NCBI RefSeq assembly: GCF_028680575.1
Contig: NZ_JAPCKI010000002.1
Span: 488,114-552,113, forward strand
Source: Acidovorax benzenivorans
GTDB taxonomy: Bacteria; Pseudomonadota; Gammaproteobacteria; Burkholderiales; Burkholderiaceae_C
Reading direction: 5' to 3'
Length of the DNA: 64,000 bases
Shown here: positions 26,280-35,636 of the stretch, piece by piece
Layout of the letters: each line of letters begins with the position of its first letter
How positions within the stretch are numbered: position 1 is the stretch's first letter
Made by a program: the position numbers and the translations under genes
The notes under the pieces: generated by a model
What the model was told of the DNA's origin: nothing
The model's database searches: none
What the model saw: only the letters and a program-made list of their open reading frames with translations

Positions 26280-26994
26280 ATGGCTTATTCAGCATGTACC
26301 CCAGCCCCCGGATATTGCGGATCACCAGGTTGGACTGGTCGAGCTTCTTGCGCAGGCGGTGCACATACACCTCCAGCGCATTGGAGTTCAGCGGGGCGGC
26401 GGTTTGGCCGGGCTCGGGCGGGCTGGCGCGCCAGGCGGCCAGCACGTCGTCGCGCGTGACGACCTCGCCGCAGCGGTGTGCCAGCAGCTCCAGCAGCTCC
26501 CACTCGCGCTGGGTCAGCTCCAGCAGGTCGCCGTTCAGGGCGGCGGCATGGCTGGCGTGGTCCAGCACCAGCGGGCCGACGGTGGTGCTGGCGATGCCAG
26601 CCGCGCTGCTGGCCTGGGTGAAGGCGGGTTGCCGCGCGCGGCGCAGCATGGCCTGCAGGCGGGCCTGCAGTTCCTGCATGTTGAAGGGCTTGGTGATGTA
26701 GTCGTCGGCCCCGGCGTTGAGGCCCAGCACGCGGTCGTCGACGCCGTCGCGGGCGGTGAGGATCAGCACGGGCAGGCCGGCGATGTGCGCGCGGGCCCAG
26801 GTCAGTAGCTCCATGCCGTCGGCGCCGGGCAGGCCCAGGTCCAGGATGATGCCGTCCACCGCCTGCGTCTGCAAAAGCGCCATGGCCTGCGCCACGCTGC
26901 TGGCCGTGCAGACGCTGTAATCGAGTTGCTTGAGCTGGCCGGTGAGCGCGTCGAGCAGGAGGGCGTCGTCTTCGACAATCAGTATCGTGGCCAT
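26278..26994 (-). CDS. OmpR-family response regulator (TctD-like)
   Basis: A 238-residue regulator. The receiver domain carries acidic residues EDD (8-10), phospho-acceptor D52 in ILDLGLPG, and the conserved Lys in ITKPFN. The C-terminal winged helix (about 130-238) ends with ALEVYVHRLRKKLDQSNLVIRNIRGLGYML, typical of OmpR/PhoB. ATG 26994 (MATILIVEDD) is the natural start. It precedes the kinase gene in a leftward operon and is divergent from the glucose transporter operon. Confidence 0.93.
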   Translation of the reverse strand: MATILIVEDDALLLDALTGQLKQLDYSVCTASSVAQAMALLQTQAVDGIILDLGLPGADGMELLTWARAHIAGLPVLILTARDGVDDRVLGLNAGADDYITKPFNMQELQARLQAMLRRARQPAFTQASSAAGIASTTVGPLVLDHASHAAALNGDLLELTQREWELLELLAHRCGEVVTRDDVLAAWRASPPEPGQTAAPLNSNALEVYVHRLRKKLDQSNLVIRNIRGLGYMLNKP

Positions 26995-27083
26995 GGATTG
27001 AGCATAACAAAGCACCCCGCAACAGGCCCGCTGTGGCCCGGCTGCGACTCTCAGGGAAAGCCCTGAGAATTAAATTAATTATT

Positions 27084-27096
27084 GTAATTAAAGTAC
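27084..27096 (+). promoter_or_regulatory. HexR-like operator before the glucose transporter operon
   Basis: GTAATTAAAGTAC lies 73 bases before the gtsA start in an AT-rich promoter stretch. It is close to the HexR palindrome described in gamma-proteobacteria (TGTAATTAAATTACA). Confidence 0.55.
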
Positions 27097-27168
27097 CAAC
27101 TGCGCTGAACGGCACCGGTATCACGGCGCAGCAACGGATTCATAAAACAACGTCGAGGAGACAAGGGT

Positions 27169-28419
27169 ATGTGGAAGATGACAAAGATCGCCGCACTGGC
27201 GGTGGGCCTGGCGGCCGCGATGTCTGCCAGCGCGGGGGAGGTCGAGGTCCTGCACTACTGGACATCGGGCGGCGAGGCCAAGTCGGCCGCCGAGCTCAAG
27301 AAGATCATGCAGTCCAAGGGCCACACCTGGCGCGACTTTGCCGTGGCGGGCGGCGGTGGCGACAGCGCCATGACGGTGCTCAAGAGCCGCGTGATCTCGG
27401 GCAACCCGCCCTCGGCAGCCCAGGTCAAGGGCCCCGCCATCCAGGAATGGGCGTCCGAAGGCGTGCTGGCCAATGTCGATGCGCTGGCCAAGACCGAAAA
27501 GTGGGATGACGTGCTGCCCAAGGTGGTCGCCGACGTGATGAAGTACAAGGGCAGCTACGTGGCGGCCCCGGTCAACGTGCACCGCGTGAACTGGCTGTGG
27601 GCCAGCTCCGATGCGCTCAAGAAGGCTGGCGTGGCCAGCATGCCCAAGACCTGGGACGAGTTCTTTGCCGCTGCCGACAAGCTCAAGGCCGCAGGCCTGA
27701 TCCCCGTGGCCCATGGCGGCCAGAACTGGCAGGACTTCACGACCTTTGAATCCGTAGTGCTGGGCGTGGGTGGTGCCAAGTTCTACCAGGACGCGCTGGT
27801 CAAGCTGGACGACAAGGCCATCAACAGCGACACCATGAAAAAGTCGCTGGAGACCTTCCGCCGCATCAAGACCTACACCGACCCAGGCGCTCCCGGCCGC
27901 GACTGGAACCTGGCCACGGCCATGCTGATCCAGGGCAAGGCGGGCTTTCAGCTGATGGGCGACTGGGCCAAGGGCGAATTCATTGCCGCCAACAAGGCGC
28001 CGGGCAAGGACTTCCAGTGTGCGGCGGCACCGGGCACGGCCAACGCGTTCACCTTCAATGTGGACTCGTTCATCCTGTTCAAGCTCAAGGACGCAGCGGC
28101 GCAGAAGGCGCAGAGCGACCTGGCCAGCTCCATCATGAGCCCCGAGTTCCAGGAGGTGTTCAACCTCAACAAGGGCTCGATCCCTGTGCGCGCCGGACAG
28201 AAGATGGACAAGTTTGACGACTGCGCCAAGCTGTCCAGCAAAGACTTTGCCGACACTGCCAAGAGCGGTGGCCTGGTGCCCAGCGTGGCCCATGGCATGG
28301 CGATTGCACCCGCCATCGAAGGGGCGATCAAGGATGTCGTCAGCCAGTTCTGGAACGACGACAAGGTGAGCGTTGCCGACGCCATGAAGAAGATCGCGAC
28401 CGCCGCGAAGACCAAGTAA
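27169..28419 (+). CDS. gtsA: Glucose/mannose ABC transporter binding protein (GtsA-like)
   Basis: A 416-residue family 1 sugar-binding protein with a signal peptide ending SASA. The start EVEVLHYWTSGGEAKSAAELK is typical of the glucose/mannose binding proteins of proteobacteria. It leads an operon with a sugar porin, two permeases, an ATPase and glucokinase, which makes glucose the likely substrate. The ATG at 27169 follows GAGGAGACAAGGGT; ATG 27178 is an alternative. Confidence 0.92.
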   Translation: MWKMTKIAALAVGLAAAMSASAGEVEVLHYWTSGGEAKSAAELKKIMQSKGHTWRDFAVAGGGGDSAMTVLKSRVISGNPPSAAQVKGPAIQEWASEGVLANVDALAKTEKWDDVLPKVVADVMKYKGSYVAAPVNVHRVNWLWASSDALKKAGVASMPKTWDEFFAAADKLKAAGLIPVAHGGQNWQDFTTFESVVLGVGGAKFYQDALVKLDDKAINSDTMKKSLETFRRIKTYTDPGAPGRDWNLATAMLIQGKAGFQLMGDWAKGEFIAANKAPGKDFQCAAAPGTANAFTFNVDSFILFKLKDAAAQKAQSDLASSIMSPEFQEVFNLNKGSIPVRAGQKMDKFDDCAKLSSKDFADTAKSGGLVPSVAHGMAIAPAIEGAIKDVVSQFWNDDKVSVADAMKKIATAAKTK

Positions 28420-28476
28420 GCCGTGTACGACACACGTACCTACACGCACTAAAACCAACCCCAGAGGGATCCCATC

Positions 28477-29661
28477 ATGAAGACAAGAAACCGCCTCACG
28501 GCGGTGGCTTTGGCCGCCGCATGCGCGAATGGCGCCTTTGCTATGGACGTAGCAGGCTTTGAGTTCAACGGCTACTCCCGCGGTGGCCCGGTGTTCAACC
28601 ACGAAGATGGCGTCAAGGGCAACCTGACGCTGGGCGGTGAACTGCAGAAGTACCGCCTGGGCAACGAGGGCGACAACGGCATCGAAGTCAACTTTGCCAA
28701 GGGCTTCGAGGCCGGTGGCATCAACTGGAAGGTGAACTACATGCCCGCCAAGTGGGGCAGTGGCGACATCAGCACCGAACAGGCGTTTGTGGAAATGAGC
28801 GGCTTCTCGTTCTCGCCCGAGGCCAAGTTCTGGGTCGGCCAGCGCCGCCTGCGTATCCAGGACGTGCACATCGTCGATTACTTTTTGCTGAACTACGGTG
28901 ACAACATCGGCGCCGGTGTGACCGACGTGCCTGTGGGTGGCATGAAGCTGGGCCTGGGCGTGTTCTCTGGCGACAAGTTTGACGGTGGCCTGCCCAACAA
29001 CGTGAAGGCGCACCGCATCAACGCCGACCTGTCTGACATCAACACCAACCCCGGCGGCAAGCTGCGGGTGCTGCTGACGGCTGTGGGTGGCAAGGGCCAG
29101 GTCAACGGCGGCTCGGGTTCGGGCATCTCCCTCATGCACACGCAAAAGGAGTTTGTGCTGCCCAGTATCAGCAACACGCTGTACCTGCAGACATCGCGCG
29201 GCCACGCCCGCATCGACGGGGAGTTTGAGGCCATCGAGGGCACCAGCGCTGGCAAGCGCGCCACCCGCATCGCCGACTCCATCAACTGGCAAAGCGGCCC
29301 GTTTGGCGGCCAGGCCCTCATTGGCTACCAGACCAATAAGGCCGACCTGACCGGTGTGGAAACCAAGGACTTCTCGCTGGGCGGCCGTGGCTCGTACGCG
29401 TTCACCAAGAACTTCAAGGGTCTGGTGGAGCTGTCCACCACCACCCGCAAGGGCGCTGGCGCCGACCAGCGCCTGTCCAAGGTCACGCTGGCAGGCGCCC
29501 TGGCCCTGTCGGAAGACTTCTGGTCGCGCCCCGAGTTGCGTCTGTATGTGACCAAGGCCAACTGGAACCAGGCGGCGGCTGTGGCCAACGCAGGCACCTT
29601 TGGCGCCAATGGCAAGACCTCGCGCACGCTGGTGGGCGTGCAGTACGAGGTGTGGTGGTAA
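28477..29661 (+). CDS. LamB/maltoporin-family sugar porin
   Basis: A 394-residue outer-membrane beta-barrel with a signal peptide ending GAFA. It has maltoporin-type features: FNGYSRGGP at the start, the GFSFSPEAKFWVGQRRLRIQDVHIVDYF segment, and a C-terminal aromatic strand GVQYEVWW. Located between gtsA and gtsB, it probably opens the outer membrane for glucose or other sugars, in the role OprB plays beside Gts in Pseudomonas. A terminator-like hairpin follows. Confidence 0.88.
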   Translation: MKTRNRLTAVALAAACANGAFAMDVAGFEFNGYSRGGPVFNHEDGVKGNLTLGGELQKYRLGNEGDNGIEVNFAKGFEAGGINWKVNYMPAKWGSGDISTEQAFVEMSGFSFSPEAKFWVGQRRLRIQDVHIVDYFLLNYGDNIGAGVTDVPVGGMKLGLGVFSGDKFDGGLPNNVKAHRINADLSDINTNPGGKLRVLLTAVGGKGQVNGGSGSGISLMHTQKEFVLPSISNTLYLQTSRGHARIDGEFEAIEGTSAGKRATRIADSINWQSGPFGGQALIGYQTNKADLTGVETKDFSLGGRGSYAFTKNFKGLVELSTTTRKGAGADQRLSKVTLAGALALSEDFWSRPELRLYVTKANWNQAAAVANAGTFGANGKTSRTLVGVQYEVWW

Positions 29662-29705
29662 GAGAGTGAGTAGCGAGTTAGTTTGAGGTAGACACTTTGT
29701 TCATT

Positions 29706-29736
29706 GGGGGGTGCTCTGTGCGCACCCCCCTTTTTT
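29706..29736 (+). terminator. Intra-operon terminator after the sugar porin
   Basis: GGGGGGTGC pairs with GCACCCCCC and is followed by T6. It is a strong signal, likely partial, keeping binding protein and porin above the permease genes; alternatively gtsB has its own promoter in 29737-29853. Confidence 0.88.
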
Positions 29737-29853
29737 CATGTGAAGCACAGTGGATGTGCGAACGAGTGAAACAGTGATTGGTAGAGACACCGCGTATGGC
29801 GCATATAGCGCTTGAAGCGTATGCAGTGCGTACGCAAGAGAGATTCGCAAGCA

Positions 29854-30732
29854 ATGAAGAATTCCTTTGAAACCTGGCTGCCCAGGCTGGTGGTGGCCCC
29901 GGCGTTTGTGCTGGGTTTTGCCTTCATCTATGGCCTCATGGTGTGGAACGGCGTGCTCAGCCTCACCGCATCGCGCATGCTGCCCAACTACGAATGGGCG
30001 GGCCTGGCGCAGTACGAGCGCCTGTGGGAGATGGACCGCTGGTGGGTCGCCTTGAAGAACCTGGGCATTTTTGGCGTGGGCTACGTGGGCGGCTCGCTGG
30101 TGATTGGCGTGGTGCTGGCCGTGCTGCTGGACCAGAAGATCCGCGCCGAGGGTGCGCTGCGCACCATCTACCTGTACCCCATGGCGCTGTCGTTCGTGGT
30201 GACGGGCACGGCCTGGAAGTGGCTGCTGAACCCCGGCCTGGGCATCGAAAAGATGGTGCGCGACTGGGGCTTCACGAACTTTGAATTTGGCTGGCTGGTG
30301 GACACCGAGATGGCGATCTACTGCGTGGTCATCGCAGGCATCTGGCAAAGCGCCGGGTTTGCCATGGCACTGTTCCTGGCCGGGCTGCGCGGCATCGACG
30401 ACAGCATCATCAAGGCTGCGCAGGTTGATGGTGCCTCGCTGCCGCGCATCTATTGGCGCATCGTGCTGCCCGCGCTGCGGCCGGTGTTTTTCTCCACGCT
30501 CATGGTGCTGTCGCACCTGGCGATCAAGAGCTTTGACCTGGTGATGGCGCTCACGGCGGGCGGCCCTGGTTTTGCCACCGACGTGCCCGCCACCTTCATG
30601 TACACCATGTCGTTCTCGCGCGGGCAGATTGGTCTGGGCGCGGCCAGCGCCACCATGATGCTGGCCACCGTCGCGGCCCTGGTGATTCCTTACCTTTACA
30701 GCGAACTGCGGAGCAAACCCCATGACCGCTAA
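29854..30732 (+). CDS. gtsB: Glucose ABC transporter permease (GtsB-like)
   Basis: A 292-residue inner-membrane permease. Helices include LVVAPAFVLGFAFIYGLMVW, and the coupling loop is DSIIKAAQVDGASLPRIYWRIVLPALRP. ATG 29854 (MKNSFETWLPRL) starts just before the first helix; the frame is open 14 codons further. It overlaps gtsC by 11 bases. Confidence 0.92.
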   Translation: MKNSFETWLPRLVVAPAFVLGFAFIYGLMVWNGVLSLTASRMLPNYEWAGLAQYERLWEMDRWWVALKNLGIFGVGYVGGSLVIGVVLAVLLDQKIRAEGALRTIYLYPMALSFVVTGTAWKWLLNPGLGIEKMVRDWGFTNFEFGWLVDTEMAIYCVVIAGIWQSAGFAMALFLAGLRGIDDSIIKAAQVDGASLPRIYWRIVLPALRPVFFSTLMVLSHLAIKSFDLVMALTAGGPGFATDVPATFMYTMSFSRGQIGLGAASATMMLATVAALVIPYLYSELRSKPHDR

Positions 30733-31603
30733 GCCCTCGGTGTCTTCATCCCTTTTCCCGTCGGTGGGTCGCCTGCTGGTCTATGGCGTGCTGGTCCTGG
30801 CCACCGCGTTCTTTCTGCTGCCGCTGTACGCCATGCTGGTCACCTCGTTCAAGGACGCCGAGGAGATCCGCAGCACCTCGCTGCTGGCACTGCCCGCTGC
30901 GCTGAACTGGTCGGCCTGGGGCACGGCCTGGCAGAGCGCCTGCACGGGCGTGGACTGCAACGGCCTGCGCCCGTTTTTCTGGAACTCGGTGGCCATGGCC
31001 GTGCCAGCGGTGCTGATCTCCACCGTGTGGGGCGCGCTCAATGGCTATGTGCTGAGCCTGTGGAAGTTTCGTGGCAGTGACACGCTGTTTGGCCTGCTGC
31101 TGTTTGGCGTGTTCATGCCCTTCCAGGTGGTGCTGTTGCCCATGAGCCAGGTGCTGGGCTGGCTGGGGCTGTCCAGCTCCATCACCGGGCTGGTGCTAGT
31201 GCACTGCCTGGCGGGCCTGGCAGGCACCACGCTGTTCTTTCGCAACTACTACGCGGCCATCCCCAAGGAACTGGTGAACGCGGCGCGCATGGATGGGGCC
31301 AGCTTTTTCCAGATCTTCTGGCGCATTGTGTTGCCGCTGTCCACGCCCATCGTCATGGTCACGCTGATCTGGCAGTTCACCAACATCTGGAACGATTTTC
31401 TGTTCGGCGTGGTGTTCTCGGGCACCGAGTCCAAGCCCATCACCGTGGGCCTGAACAACCTGGCCAACACCAGCAGCAGTGTGAAGGCCTACAACGTGGA
31501 CATGGCGGCCGCGATCATTGCGGGTTTGCCCACGATGGTGATTTATGTGCTGGCGGGTAAATTTTTTGTGCGCGGGCTGACGGCCGGCGCGGTGAAGGGA
31601 TAA
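30722..31603 (+). CDS. gtsC: Glucose ABC transporter permease (GtsC-like)
   Basis: A 293-residue permease of the MalG/CUT1 type. The coupling loop is KELVNAARMDGASFFQIFWRIVLPLSTP and the C-terminus GLTAGAVKG is typical of the group. Its start lies within the end of gtsB, and gtsD follows after three bases. Confidence 0.93.
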   Translation: MTAKPSVSSSLFPSVGRLLVYGVLVLATAFFLLPLYAMLVTSFKDAEEIRSTSLLALPAALNWSAWGTAWQSACTGVDCNGLRPFFWNSVAMAVPAVLISTVWGALNGYVLSLWKFRGSDTLFGLLLFGVFMPFQVVLLPMSQVLGWLGLSSSITGLVLVHCLAGLAGTTLFFRNYYAAIPKELVNAARMDGASFFQIFWRIVLPLSTPIVMVTLIWQFTNIWNDFLFGVVFSGTESKPITVGLNNLANTSSSVKAYNVDMAAAIIAGLPTMVIYVLAGKFFVRGLTAGAVKG

Positions 31604-31606
31604 ATC

Positions 31607-32680
31607 ATGGCGTCATCACTCGACATTGCAGGCATCAACAAGCGCTTTGGCAAGGGCGACAAGAGCGTGGAGGTGCTGCGCAAGGTGGACATCCACGTCG
31701 CGCCCGGCGAGTTCCTCATCCTGGTTGGTCCCTCGGGCTGCGGCAAGTCCACGCTGCTCAACATCATTGCGGGGCTCGATGAACCCACCGAGGGCGAGAT
31801 CCGCATCGGTGGCAAGAACGTGGTGGGCATGCCCCCGCGCGATCGCGACATCGCCATGGTGTTCCAGAGCTATGCGCTGTACCCCACGCTGAGCGTGGCC
31901 GACAACATCGGCTTTGCGCTGGAGATGCGCAAGATGCCCAAGGCCGAGCGCCAAAAGCGCATCGACGAAGTCGCGGCCATGCTGCAGATCAGCCACCTGC
32001 TGGACCGCAGGCCCAGCCAGCTCTCGGGCGGGCAGCGCCAGCGTGTGGCCATGGGGCGGGCGCTGGCGCGCCAACCGCAGTTGTTTTTGTTTGACGAGCC
32101 GCTGTCCAACCTGGACGCCAAGCTGCGCGTGGAGATGCGCGCTGAGATCAAGCGCTTGCATCAGGCCAGCGGCATCACCAGCGTGTATGTGACGCACGAC
32201 CAGGTCGAGGCCATGACCCTGGGCTCGCGCATCGCGGTGATGAAGGGCGGTGTGGTGCAGCAGCTGGGCACGCCGGACGACATCTACAACCGCCCGGCCA
32301 ACACCTATGTGGCCACCTTCATTGGCTCGCCCACCATGAACCTGCTGCGCGGTGCCGCCACGGGCGGGCAGTTTGGCATTCAGGGCGCAGCGTTGAACCT
32401 GGCGCCTCCATCCCGCACACAAAGCAGTGCCAACGAAGTGTTGCTGGGCGTGCGCCCCGAGCATCTGGTGATGCAAGAGACTGCCCCCTGGCGCGGCAGG
32501 GTCAGCGTGGTGGAGCCCACGGGCCCCGATACCTATGTGGTGGTGGACACTGCTGCTGGCAGCGTCACGTTGCGCACCGACGCCCAAACCCGCGTGCAGC
32601 CCGGCGACACCGTGGGCCTGGCGGTAGAGCCCGCCAATGCCCACTGGTTTGACGCCAGCAGCGAGAATCGGCTGGCGTGA
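31607..32680 (+). CDS. gtsD: Sugar ABC transporter ATP-binding protein (GtsD/MalK-like)
   Basis: A 357-residue ATPase: Walker A GPSGCGKST, signature LSGGQRQRV, Walker B LFLFDEPLSN, switch VTHDQVEA. A C-terminal regulatory TOBE domain (about 235-350; LGVRPEHL) is typical of CUT1 sugar importers. It completes the glucose transporter. Confidence 0.94.
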   Translation: MASSLDIAGINKRFGKGDKSVEVLRKVDIHVAPGEFLILVGPSGCGKSTLLNIIAGLDEPTEGEIRIGGKNVVGMPPRDRDIAMVFQSYALYPTLSVADNIGFALEMRKMPKAERQKRIDEVAAMLQISHLLDRRPSQLSGGQRQRVAMGRALARQPQLFLFDEPLSNLDAKLRVEMRAEIKRLHQASGITSVYVTHDQVEAMTLGSRIAVMKGGVVQQLGTPDDIYNRPANTYVATFIGSPTMNLLRGAATGGQFGIQGAALNLAPPSRTQSSANEVLLGVRPEHLVMQETAPWRGRVSVVEPTGPDTYVVVDTAAGSVTLRTDAQTRVQPGDTVGLAVEPANAHWFDASSENRLA

Positions 32681-32717
32681 CCTGCGCGGCGCAAGCGCCG
32701 CCGGATCGTTGCATCTG

Positions 32718-32780
32718 ATTGCTATTGAAACAATAGCTGTTAGCGCATGTTCTACTAGCGCTAGCAGCTGTTTTTGCTTA
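32718..32780 (+). repeat. Dispersed palindromic repeat, copy 6 (gtsD-glk gap)
   Basis: AGCTGTTAGCGC pairs with GCGCTAGCAGCT around an 11-base loop, with the family's 5' flank GATTGCTATTGAAACAAT. It occupies the gap between gtsD and glk, so it would be transcribed within the operon. Confidence 0.75.
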
Positions 32781-32790
32781 AAAACACCGC

Positions 32791-33768
32791 ATGACACCCC
32801 TGCGCCTGCTGGCCGACATTGGCGGCACCAACATTCGCCTGGCCTGGCAAGACCAGCCCGATGGCCCCTTGCACGACACCCGTGTGCTGCCCTGCGCACA
32901 GTTCCCCACGGTGGATGCTGCGCTGTCGGCCTACCTGGCCGAAGTGAACATCGCCACCCCGCGCGAGGCTGCGTTTGGCATCGCCAACCCGGTCACGGGC
33001 GACGCCATACGCATGACCAACCACAGCTGGAGCTTTTCGCAGCGCGCCGTGCGCGAGGCCTTTGGTTTTGAGCGGCTGGTGGTCATCAACGACTTCACCG
33101 CACTGGCGCTGGCGCTGCCCCTGCTCACGCCCGAGCAGCTGCGCCCCGTGGGTGGCGGCGAGGCCGTGCCGGGCGCCGCGATTGCGCTGCTGGGCCCAGG
33201 CACGGGCCTGGGCGTGTCGGGCCTGGTGTTTCCGCCCGGCTCCAGCCTGGGGGTGCCGCTATCGGGCGAGGGCGGCCATGTCACGCTGGCCGCGCAGACC
33301 CAGCGCGAGTTCGATGTGCTGGGCATCCTGCAAGAGCGCTACGGCCACGTATCGGCCGAACGCGCCGTGTGTGGCGCCGGGCTGGTGGACCTGTACCACG
33401 CGCTGCGCCGGCTGGCCCAGCGCGGTGGCAAGGAAATCAGCTCCGCCGCGCAGGTCACCGAGCTGGCGCTGCAGGCCAACGACCCGCTGGCGCTGGAGGC
33501 GCTGGAGCTGTTCTGCGGCTTTCTTGGCAGTGTGGCGGGCAACCTGGCGCTCACGCTGGGTGCGCGCGGTGGCGTGTACCTGGGCGGTGGCATGGTGCCG
33601 CGCCTGGGCACGTGGTTTGACCAGTCCCCGTTCCGTGCACGGTTTGAATCCAAGGGGCGGTTCCAGCCCTACCTGGCGACCGTTCCCTGCTGGGTGATTG
33701 ACCCCAGCGCCACGCCTGCGCTGTTTGGCGCATCGCGCGCGCTGGACATTGCGGGCACAGACGCATGA
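32791..33768 (+). CDS. glk: Glucokinase
   Basis: A 325-residue ROK-unrelated bacterial glucokinase (Glk family) that phosphorylates incoming glucose with ATP. It shows LLADIGGTNIRLAW (phosphate 1), VINDFTALALALP, GPGTGLGVSG (phosphate 2), SGEGGHVTLA and GGVYLGGGMVPR (adenosine motif). It is linked to the glucose transporter and overlaps the next gene by four bases. Confidence 0.94.
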   Translation: MTPLRLLADIGGTNIRLAWQDQPDGPLHDTRVLPCAQFPTVDAALSAYLAEVNIATPREAAFGIANPVTGDAIRMTNHSWSFSQRAVREAFGFERLVVINDFTALALALPLLTPEQLRPVGGGEAVPGAAIALLGPGTGLGVSGLVFPPGSSLGVPLSGEGGHVTLAAQTQREFDVLGILQERYGHVSAERAVCGAGLVDLYHALRRLAQRGGKEISSAAQVTELALQANDPLALEALELFCGFLGSVAGNLALTLGARGGVYLGGGMVPRLGTWFDQSPFRARFESKGRFQPYLATVPCWVIDPSATPALFGASRALDIAGTDA

Positions 33769-34184
33769 GCAGCAACAGCGCACCACCGCCCATGCTCCGG
33801 CCCACCGGGGTGCACCACGTGGCCGTCATCGCCAGCGACTACGCCCGCTCCCGCCGCTTCTACACCGAGGTGCTGGGCCTGCAGGTGGTGCACGAGCATT
33901 ACCGCGCCGAGCGGCAGTCGTACAAGCTCGACCTGCAACTGCCCGATGGCACGCAGGTGGAGCTGTTTTCCTTTCCTGAGCCGCCTGCGCGCCCGTCCTA
34001 CCCCGAGGCCTGCGGCCTGCGCCACCTGGCCCTGCGTGTGGCAGACATGGCGGCCAGTGTCGCTGCCCTGGCCGCACATGGCGTGGCCGTGGAGCCGGTG
34101 CGCACGGACCCGTTCACGGGGGCGCTGTTCACCTTTTTTGCCGACCCCGATGGGTTGCCGATCGAGCTGGTCGAGCCGGCCTGA
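33765..34184 (+). CDS. VOC-family metalloprotein (glyoxalase I-like)
   Basis: A 139-residue protein of the vicinal oxygen chelate fold. The repeated beta-alpha-beta-beta-beta units carry HHVAVIASDYARSRRFYTEVLGL, EVELFSFP-like VELFSFPEPP, LRHLALRVAD and DPDGLPIELVE, placing His/Glu metal ligands as in glyoxalase I and the YaeR/GloA2 group. Being translationally coupled to glk, it may detoxify methylglyoxal formed during high sugar flux; this is inference. Confidence 0.85.
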   Translation: MSSNSAPPPMLRPTGVHHVAVIASDYARSRRFYTEVLGLQVVHEHYRAERQSYKLDLQLPDGTQVELFSFPEPPARPSYPEACGLRHLALRVADMAASVAALAAHGVAVEPVRTDPFTGALFTFFADPDGLPIELVEPA

Positions 34185-34215
34185 CCGGCGCAGGTTCTCC
34201 TTCGTTGTCCTGCGC

Positions 34216-35220
34216 TCAGTCCACGGCGATGCGGCGTTCCTTGATGAGCGCTGACAGGAGCTGCGTTTCTGCCCCGATGGTCTGCTGGAAGGCGGTGGCG
34301 TCTTGCACGATGGGTTCGGCCCCCAGGTCGGCAAAGCGGCTTTTCACCTCCGGCTGGGCGACCGCCTTGGCGATCTCGCTGGCCAGTCGGTTCACGATGT
34401 CGCTGGGCGTGCCTGCGGGCGCAAACACGCCAAACCAGTTGCCCAGCTCCACGCCCTTGATGCCCAGCTCGGTCAGGGTGGGGGCCTCCGGGAAGAAGGC
34501 CGAGCGCTTGGTGCCCGTCACGGCCAGCAGCCGTGCGCGGCCTTCGCGGATGTGCTGGAAGCCGGTGGCCGGGTCGAAGTAGTAGTCCACCTGCCCGGCC
34601 AGGATGTCCTGCAGCGCCGGTGCCGCGCCCCGGTAGGGCACATGCACGGCGTCGAACCCCGCCTGCTGCTTGAAGAGTTCGCCCACCAGGTGCATCTGGG
34701 TGCCAGCGCCCCCGGAGGCATAGCTGAGCTTGCCAGGCGCCGCCTTGGCCATGGCCACCAGGTCGTTGGCGCTTTGCACAGGCAGCCCCTTCTTGGCCAC
34801 GAGGTAGAGCTGAGCGTAGCCCAGGCTGGCTACGGGGCGCAGGTCGCGCTCGGGGTTCAATGCGGGCTTGAATAGGAAAGGGTTGGCTGTCTGCACCGAG
34901 ATGGGGGCCACCATCAGCGTGTGGCCGTCGGGGGCGGCCTTGCTGGTTTCCATCACGCCCAGGTTGCCGCTGGCGCCCGGCTTGTTGTCTACCACGACGG
35001 GCTGGCCGAGCGACTTGCTCAGTGCCGCGCCTGCTACGCGTGCCATCACGTCGGTGGTACCGCCAGCCGGAAAGCCCACGACCAGCCGGACGGGCTTGCT
35101 CGGCCACGCTGGGGGCTGGGCCAGGCTGGCGCCCGTGGTGGCGGCCAGGCAGGCTGCGGCGCTGGCGCGCAGCAGCAGGTTGCGACGGGTGATGAAGGTG
35201 TGAAGGGATGGGATGTGCAT
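34216..35220 (-). CDS. Bug-family periplasmic receptor (TctC-like)
   Basis: A 334-residue tripartite tricarboxylate receptor of the Bug family, greatly expanded in Comamonadaceae and Bordetella. An RR-containing signal (TRRNLLLRASAAACLA, about 12-35) is followed by WPSKPVRLVVGFPAGGTTDVMAR and the PGASGNLG and YRGAAPALQDILAGQVDYYF motifs. No TctA/TctB membrane subunits lie nearby, as usual for orphan Bug proteins. ATG 35220 follows GGAGACAAACC. It is the last gene of a leftward catabolic cluster, so it probably captures that cluster's substrate. Confidence 0.9.
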   Translation of the reverse strand: MHIPSLHTFITRRNLLLRASAAACLAATTGASLAQPPAWPSKPVRLVVGFPAGGTTDVMARVAGAALSKSLGQPVVVDNKPGASGNLGVMETSKAAPDGHTLMVAPISVQTANPFLFKPALNPERDLRPVASLGYAQLYLVAKKGLPVQSANDLVAMAKAAPGKLSYASGGAGTQMHLVGELFKQQAGFDAVHVPYRGAAPALQDILAGQVDYYFDPATGFQHIREGRARLLAVTGTKRSAFFPEAPTLTELGIKGVELGNWFGVFAPAGTPSDIVNRLASEIAKAVAQPEVKSRFADLGAEPIVQDATAFQQTIGAETQLLSALIKERRIAVD

Positions 35221-35285
35221 GGTTTGTCTCCGTTGATGTTGTCTGTGGTGGCCGGTGGGCGCAATGGGGCAGGGCGGGTGTTGCT

Positions 35286-35636
35286 TCAGGGCTGGTGCGT
35301 CCTCCAGCCCGGCATGGGCGTTGCGCGGACAAGGCGCGTTTCCTGCGCCACGATCAGGTGCTCGGACGCTGCCAGGTAGGCGGGAAACGCTGGGTGGCTG
35401 TCGCGGGCCTGGCAGCGGCGCTCGTAGTCGGCCAGGTCTTCGTAGGCCCACAGGTGCACGAACTGGTTCAAGGGGCCGACCTGGCTGACGTAGAACCCCA
35501 CCGGGTGTCCCAGCGTGTCCATCAGCACGGGCATGGCCATGCGGTTGAACACCTCCAGGAACTCGCCCATCTTGCGCAGGCGGATGGTGTAGATGCGGTG
35601 GTCCACCAGGGGCTTGGCCAAGGGCTCATGCGGCAT
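35286..35636 (-). CDS. NIPSNAP-family protein
   Basis: A 116-residue dimeric alpha/beta barrel-like protein with the NIPSNAP signature VDHRIYTIRLRKMGEFLEVF and FVHLWAYEDLADYERR. Such proteins accompany catabolic operons; their role is unclear. The start ATG 35636 overlaps the end of the FAD-dehydrogenase gene by 11 bases, so it is translationally coupled. Confidence 0.85.
   Translation of the reverse strand: MPHEPLAKPLVDHRIYTIRLRKMGEFLEVFNRMAMPVLMDTLGHPVGFYVSQVGPLNQFVHLWAYEDLADYERRCQARDSHPAFPAYLAASEHLIVAQETRLVRATPMPGWRTHQP

Noticed and set aside
27121..29292. A 723-codon minus-strand frame
   Set aside because: Antisense to gtsA and the sugar porin and without any domain; an artefact of high GC at third positions.
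31616..32899. Minus-strand frame antisense to gtsD
   Set aside because: Shadow of the ATPase gene; residues are His/Ala-rich without family motifs.
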